The notes below the pieces were generated by a model, which saw nothing but the letters and a program-made list of their open reading frames with translations, did not search any database and had not been told where the DNA came from. A DNA stretch of 64,000 bases. Origin: Siphonodentalium dalli. Lineage: Eukaryota > Mollusca > Scaphopoda > Gadilida > Siphonodentaliidae. The DNA is taken from the NCBI GenBank assembly GCA_032622095.1, contig CP136067.1, forward strand, positions 76,846,705 to 76,910,704, written 5' to 3'. Below, in pieces: positions 58,002 through 64,000 of this stretch. Numbering within the stretch: the stretch's first letter is position 1; each line of letters opens with the position of its first letter. The position numbers were made by a program, and so were the translations under genes.

Positions 58002-58755
58002 TTAAACAATTCCGAATGAATTATTTCTCTCTTGTTCCTTCCTAGTGTTATTGCGAAAAGGGCAGAACAGTTTTAACAAGTTGACTGCTGACTCCCATTC
58101 AATTACATGCAAAAAGTATGAGATAAATCATAGTCGGCAAACAACTTGTTAATGTTTGAAATTTGTCAGAAGTCATAATATTCATAGATGTAAAGCTTCT
58201 TCGTTTTCAGCATAGGTTAGATTGCAATTAGCTTACATCAATATGATATATGTTCAAATATGTATTAACGGTATATATTCACAAATTAAATCACATACTG
58301 ACATTGAAATTTCACTCTGACATTTCTTTCGATTGAGCTTCTCTAAGATGTACAAAAGCAATTTTGTCTAATCCAAGACAGTCTGCACCTCAAAGATAAA
58401 TAGTCCACTTTAATTTATGCTGATGAGGCAAAGTGAACTTGTACTACTGAGTTCGGTGTTGTGGAATTATTTGTCTTTATATTGACATGATTGTATGTAT
58501 GTACGATGGACCTTCTGTTGATGTTGTGTGTATATATCTCCCATCATTAATGTGTTATGATAATGTGAATCCACAATGAATGTCAATTGTTTAAATATGT
58601 GCTATTTAACATTTCTCCCCAAAATGTGCTTACATATCGGCAAGGTTCTTGTTATTTTGAATATTGCATTCTTGGCATTCTGTAGGGTGTAAATGGCTAT
58701 AGTCCTTCTCCCACGATAACTCATCATGAGACCTTAGCATCGTCAAATCAATATA

Positions 58756-58933
58756 CAATAGTGCCCTAATTAATCGACTCCATAACCACAGCAGAATTAT
58801 GGGTAATTTTTCAGGATTTAGTCGGAAATATGGCTTTCCGATGAATGGCAACAAGCCATATTTCCGACTAAATCCTGAAAAATTACCAATAATTCTGCTG
58901 TGGTTATGGAGTCGATTAATTAGGGCATTACTG
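58756..58933. mobile_element. Palindromic TA-flanked MITE, copy 1
   Basis: The ends CAATAGTGCCCTAATTAATC and GATTAATTAGGGCATTACTG are inverted, with TA on both sides. The arms GGATTTAGTCGGAAATATGG run to a loop, so the whole 178 bp folds back. TA flanks suggest a Tc1/mariner-mobilised MITE. Confidence 0.85.
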
Positions 58934-59724
58934 TATTGTGGAATTGTATTCTAATGTTGGTTTTCTATTATTTTTTTCACCATTTGGAGTCAATTAGGCT
59001 GAGCAATTCATTCCTCAAATCTTGATTTTTTTTTGAAATTCTGGTAAGCAAGCATCAGTTATTTGTATTTAAAATGAACAACTCAGCCTGTAGAAAACTA
59101 TATCCAAACACAGGATGTGTTCTAATTCTTTGAATCATTATGGTAAAATGAAGCAAAATGTCTGTTGTTTTAACTGAGAACAGTTAGTCTCGATTTGTGA
59201 TATTACTCTAATAGTAGTTGAATGTTATAAAGCATAGATACATGTAATATATCAATGTCCCATTCTTGGTCCGTAATTTCACACTTGCAACTTAAGATTA
59301 TAACTTGCTGTGTCAAAAATGTAAGATAAGTGTTGTGAAACAGAATCCCAGATTTTTTATTGTAAAATCAGAATACACGATCATTATTGAACACTCCATC
59401 TGCAAAAACAACAATTTTTTTTGGAATCTCAGTGTCTTAGTAAATCCTGCAGTTGCTTTAATTGCCATCTCTCCTATTTTCAAACACCATGCAAATTTAT
59501 GTTTAATAGGGCAGAGTCATATCACTTAGTTTTTTTTATTCTCTTTCAAATACCTATGTTATTAATTCATATTTTTTTATAAATTTTGATACCATCTGTT
59601 ATTCTGTTCTATTGAACCACACTTCTATGTCCGCCTCCTGTTTAGTCAATAATTTCTAGGCTCTTTAGGGTTTATTAAAATCTCATTTAAAAATAATGAT
59701 TATGAACATTTTTATCTAGTCTTA

Positions 59725-59936
59725 CAGTAATGCCCTAAATAATCGACTCCTTAACCACAGCAGAATTATGGGTAATTTTTCAGGACTTAGTTAGAAATAT
59801 GGCTTGTTGCCATTCATCGGAAAGCTCTCAGTGAGAGTTTTCCGATGAATGGCAACAAGCCATATTTCCGACTAAATCCTGAAAAGTTACCCATAATTCT
59901 GTTGTGGTTAAGGAGTCGATTATTTAGGGCACTACT
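59725..59936. mobile_element. Palindromic TA-flanked MITE, copy 2
   Basis: It starts CAGTAATGCCCTAAATAATC after TA and ends GATTATTTAGGGCACTACT before TA. The same arms occur as in copy 1, with the loop CTCTCAGTGAGAG. It is 212 bp. Confidence 0.83.
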
Positions 59937-60650
59937 TAATTTAGAGTCATCAGGCATTGATGATGTTTATTTGATTGTCAAAATATTGATATTTAAAAAT
60001 AAATATAATGAAGTTATACCTGGATCTAAATCCAGCCATCATTTATATAGGACATCTTTTGCTATATTCAACAGAAAGTGTGCACCAATGAAAATGAATT
60101 ATATGTGTGGTCACATGTATAAACCACAATTTTGTTAACACTCATCTATGACTCAGATAATACTTATGTTGCTTATTGTTCATTGAGATTAGTTGGAGAT
60201 AGCTAAAAAAAATGGCTGGATTTTAGATGTATAGTTCCTTTAACCAAAATGGAAGTCATAAATCTCTACTGCAGCCCTGTTATTTAGCAGAAATTTTCCT
60301 CAGCTAAAAATTTGCTTGGCCAGAAAAATTTCCTACATAGCCTACAAACGTTCAGTCATATGCTCTACCCATTGGCCCATTATCATGAGACACTTGTTTT
60401 ATCTGCTTTGATTATCGAGATAGTCCTTATTATCTCAGTAGTCATTTCATTGTTGTAATTACTTTAAATTAAAAATCTTATGACTAGTTCAATGCGACAA
60501 TAAAACAAATCCTGCAGCAATTTGTTCAATTCTGCACACAACATTGGCAGATTCAAAAATTTTATTAAAAAATATCTGATGGAAATTATTTTTGCCTCGG
60601 TGTGTGCCTTGGCTCAGCAAACAGCAGACACTAATTAACAGGGCTGCTTA

Positions 60651-60740
60651 TGTGGTAATGCCCAGGCCTCTTTATGCTTCTGTGGTAATGCCCAGGCCTC
60701 TTTATGCTTCTGTGGTAATGCCCAGGCCTCGTTATGCTTA
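60651..60740. repeat. Three tandem 30-bp repeats
   Basis: The unit TGTGGTAATGCCCAGGCCTC plus TTTATGCTTC occurs three times head to tail. Units 1 and 2 are identical and unit 3 has two changes. Confidence 0.95.
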
Positions 60741-60829
60741 TCCTCAATAGGACTTTTCAAGCATTTTGGAATGCTAGTAGGCTATATTATGTGATGCATA
60801 AAAAATGAAGGCATGAGTTTAATTACTTA

Positions 60830-61083
60830 CAGTAAAATGCTCTAAGTAATCGACTTCTTAACCACAGCAGAATTATGGGTAACTTTTCAGGATTTAGTCG
60901 GAAATATGGCTTGTTGCCATTCATCGGAAAGCTCTCCCCGAGAGCTTTCCAATGAATGGCAACAAGCCATATTTCCGACTAAGCTTTCCAATGAATGGCA
61001 ACAAGCCATATTTCCGACTAAATCCTGAAAAGTTACCCATAGTTCTGCTGTGGTTAAGAAGTCGATTACTTAGAGCATTACTG
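60830..61083. mobile_element. Palindromic TA-flanked MITE, copy 3, with internal duplication
   Basis: It starts CAGTAAAATGCTCTAAGTAA after TA and ends TTACTTAGAGCATTACTG before TA. The right arm contains a duplicated segment, TTTCCAATGAATGGCAACAA through CATATTTCCGACTAA, so the element is 254 bp. Confidence 0.85.
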
Positions 61084-61546
61084 TATATAGTCAGTCATTT
61101 CCTCAAGTTGTAAATGGTTGTCAGTATTAAGCCAAATATGCACCATGAATTGTCACAGAGAAGATAAGAAACAATTCATGCCCCAGTTTGCTTCCTGGTT
61201 TTGTTATAATACATTCTATAGAAGGCAGAAGCCAACACACCTGCAACAGAGAATTAACTAACTGCCAACAAAACAATCTGCAGTTACTTCCTATTAATTT
61301 CTATGTTATATCCACATCAAACTTTTTTTTATCACTGATGAAGACCTTGCTTGAAAGTTTTATAAAGTTCATATACATTGTTGTCATTCATAAAGGTTGA
61401 AGCTCATTATGTTAGTATACAAGTATCTTATTGGACATTTTTGTCAACAAATTTGTCACAGCGAGTATTTATTTTGTTTGAATGTTCAGTCTTGATTTCT
61501 TGTCTCATATCATAATCTATTCATTGTAAGTTAATTTTTTCCATAA

Positions 61547-61552
61547 AATAAA
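61547..61552 (+). terminator. Candidate distal poly(A) signal
   Basis: An AATAAA hexamer is followed about 20 bp later by a GT/T-rich stretch (GGTGTCGCTTCTGTTATT), a textbook cleavage context. If used by BAZ2 it would give a 3' UTR of about 4.6 kb containing several MITEs. It could also be fortuitous. Confidence 0.3.
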
Positions 61553-62107
61553 AGCATCCTTACTGATGAATCTGGTGTCGCTTCTGTTATTTATATATCT
61601 GGATATTAAATGCCCACTTAATTTTCGAACTCCCAGATCACATTATGTATGCCATATTATATACCATTTGAAAAGGAAGCTCCAAATATTGTATTGTCAA
61701 CTTATCCGGTGCAATAAACTGTGAACATGTTGTTTTTGCTGAGGTACCGACATGCTTTTTGTGCTTAAGTTTCATCTGGATTGCACTGCAAAGCCTATTA
61801 TTTTCAATGGAAGGGGAATAACTCTATCTTAGTTTGAATTATGTTGCATTCTGGGAGCGAGATTGGGAAGGGGGAAATGTTTCTATGATTTCAGCTATTT
61901 TCTATTAGTCTAGTCTATATTCACCGTCTGAGACAGACATTCCAAATGGTAATGAATTATAGAATTTTAATCATATTTATGTCTTAGATTGTTACTAAAA
62001 TCGTATATCAAGGCAAAATAAAAAATAATCAGTGTCTCGAAAATTAAATGGGCCTTTAAAGTGATGTGAACACTTTGATGGGATAATAGAATAGGAATGA
62101 TACACGA

Positions 62108-62830
62108 CTAGTGTCCCAATCAATCCGGATAGTGTCCAATGTCATGCAGCTGGTGTCCCAAACCACCCAACTATGGTCGCAATGCATTAAACTTGTGTCC
62201 CAAACGGTCCAATCAGTGAACCAAATCGACCAATCATTGTCCCAAAATCCACCCAACTGGTGTCCCAAATCGTTCCAATTGGTGGCCCAAGCCATCTAAA
62301 TGGGTGTCACAAACCACCCAACGGGTGACCCAAACCATAACACTAGTATCATAAACCATTCAGTGAGTTCCCAATCTATCCAACTGATGTCACAAACTAT
62401 CTGCTATTAAACTGTCATTTCAATACATTCAAATAGTGTTTTATGCCTCCAACAAGTATTCCCAACCAATGAGTTTACCCAACCATGGGACACTCGCTGG
62501 GGTTGTTTGATACACAAATTGGATGTTTTTTTTAGACACTCCTGTTGATTTCGAGGCAATTGTCATGTGACTTGGGACACTCATTGGATGGTTTAGAACA
62601 CTCATTGGGTGGGTTTGGACCACGATACTTATTGGGTTGTTTGGGACACGAGTTGGTTGCTATGGGATGCCAGTTCTATGGACTGGGACACTCATCGGTT
62701 GGTTTGGTATACTATTAAGATGGTGGTTCGAGACACCTGTTGCATATGTTTTAAGCTCCTTAGATGGTTTGGGTCACTTCTTAATGGGTTTTGGACACCG
62801 ATTTGATGTATTTGGATACTAGTTTGGTTG
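62108..62830. repeat. ~21-bp minisatellite in two inverted blocks
   Basis: From about 62108 to 62410 some fourteen degenerate units read GTGTCCCAAACCACCCAACT or variants, spaced close to 21 bp. From about 62470 to 62830 the same unit appears in the opposite orientation (GGGACACTCATTGGATGGTT and variants). The inversion point is near 62420-62470. The short open frames here are by-products of the repeat. Confidence 0.82.
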
Positions 62831-64000
62831 CTATGGACACTCATCTGCCCTCATTTCTGCTAAAATTGGCACTTTTGTGGTTCATATCTGGCAGTCCGGG
62901 AGCAATTGGGGTGAAGTAAAAATTCTCTGTTAAAGTTTTTTTCTCTATGGATTGTGATTCTGGGTGGTGTGTACATCAATTTCTAGGTGGGTGTGCAGTT
63001 CTCACCCTTGAACATTACCTATAATCCAAGATGGTGTCCAACATGGCCACCATTGTATAGAATATATACTAAGTCAGTTCAATCTGTTTCGTTGGAAACT
63101 ATATCTCATCAAATGTACTCAAATTTATATATTGTTTATATTGTTTGGATGCTATTACATTATACAACTGTTCGTAGGAAAATTGGCACTCCATTATAAA
63201 GATGGCTGCCAAAATGGCGACCGGAATGTGAAAAATATATTATTTTTTTTCACTCATATGTCCTATATCAGTTCCTATTGCTTTGGTCTGGCTGCAAATT
63301 GTGCCTTGTTTTCTTATTATTCATATTGTATGATCAGTTGCTCAGTACTGATACATGTTGTTCCTTTCGTTTCAGCCACTTCCAATCCCTAACAAAATTG
63401 ATCTTTAAAACAGAACGTGGTATGAAATTTTCCCAAAAATTCAATATTGGTTACCTGGCCATATTTTGATGTAAAATAAACAGATTCGAAGGATTGAATA
63501 AGCGAGTGTTAGTATTGCCTATAAAATGCAATCTCATTAGAGCCTGAAATGGTTACTATGGTTTATGATGGCAGAAAATGTATTGAACATTATATATTCT
63601 GTCCTTTTGCGCTTGCTTGCGTGACTGATAGATGCATGCAGTTAGCTGATATACATTAAAACGAAACACTTTAAATGGGACACAATATCAGACAATATAA
63701 ACATGGGAAATCACATGCGCATTCGATATGAGATATATTGTAGAAGACCAGAGACCCGCGCTATATTTCATTTATTCAAGATACAACCTTGTATAATATA
63801 GTGCCGTGACCTCAACTATGTGGAAAATGCACACTCAGTGTATGACGATAATATGGTGCATCACTGACAACGTGGTTAAGATTAGTCCTATGTACACGGC
63901 AAGTTTGTCATACTGGTCTTGTGTGCAATGATATGAGTAAGTCTCAGACTAATTGAAATCGATATTTCCAGAGTTCCAAAAACTGTACAACATAAAATGT
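62831..64000. other. Intergenic or flanking sequence, no feature recognised
   Basis: I see no host exon, repeat array or RNA gene in this stretch. It has short A/T-rich tracts and phrases such as CCAAGATGGTGTCCAACATGG and AAGATGGCTGCCAAAATGGC that recall the GCCATCTTGGATTTT repeats. Confidence 0.4.

Overview
This is eukaryotic genomic DNA: AT-rich by eye, intron-dense and full of transposable elements. The dispersed repeats (headers reading AGCTCACCTGAGACGAAGTC followed by GTCCGTCC runs, and units containing AACATGGCCGCCAGCAGCC) are of a type I associate with bivalve molluscs, so a marine lophotrochozoan, most likely a bivalve, is my best guess. I cannot name the species.

The window holds one well-supported host gene on the + strand: the 3' part of a BAZ2-family chromatin gene (co-orthologue of vertebrate BAZ2A/BAZ2B; ISWI-partner subunit). 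I could place 23 coding exons between 7139 and 56958. All have AG/GT borders and compatible phases, and together they encode 1,442 residues. In order they give a charged coiled coil, the DDT domain, the WHIM1/WSD and WHIM3 helices, a long acidic and Ser/Pro-rich linker, two adjacent PHD fingers and a C-terminal bromodomain. The 5' exons, including any MBD/TAM domain, lie outside the window. The 3' UTR starts at 56959 and its end is uncertain.

Layout. 1-7138: intron or 5' flank made of old degenerate repeats. 7139-29665: exons 1-12, with introns carrying two hAT-type elements with 8-bp target duplications, a decayed minus-strand LINE, nested TTAA-flanked elements, a 13-unit tandem array with a three-unit higher-order period, and three head-to-tail Helitron-like elements. 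29666-40600: a 10.9-kb intron with a near-duplicate of the 15.5-19.1 kb repeat, a 681-bp TIR element, and a hAT-like transposase fragment split by a 2.3-kb fold-back element. 40601-56958: exons 13-23, with palindromic MITEs, another TTAA element and a LINE reverse-transcriptase ORF followed by a lysine-rich ORF. 56959-64000: 3' UTR or flank with palindromic TA-flanked MITEs, a 3 x 30 bp repeat and a ~21-bp minisatellite whose orientation inverts midway.

I saw no tRNA, rRNA or CRISPR, and no second host gene. The most unusual material is the transposon architecture: the tandem Helitrons, an empty-site pair for a TTAA element inside this same window, the fold-back insertion that splits a transposase frame with a target duplication, and a MITE lying 14 bp past a splice donor.
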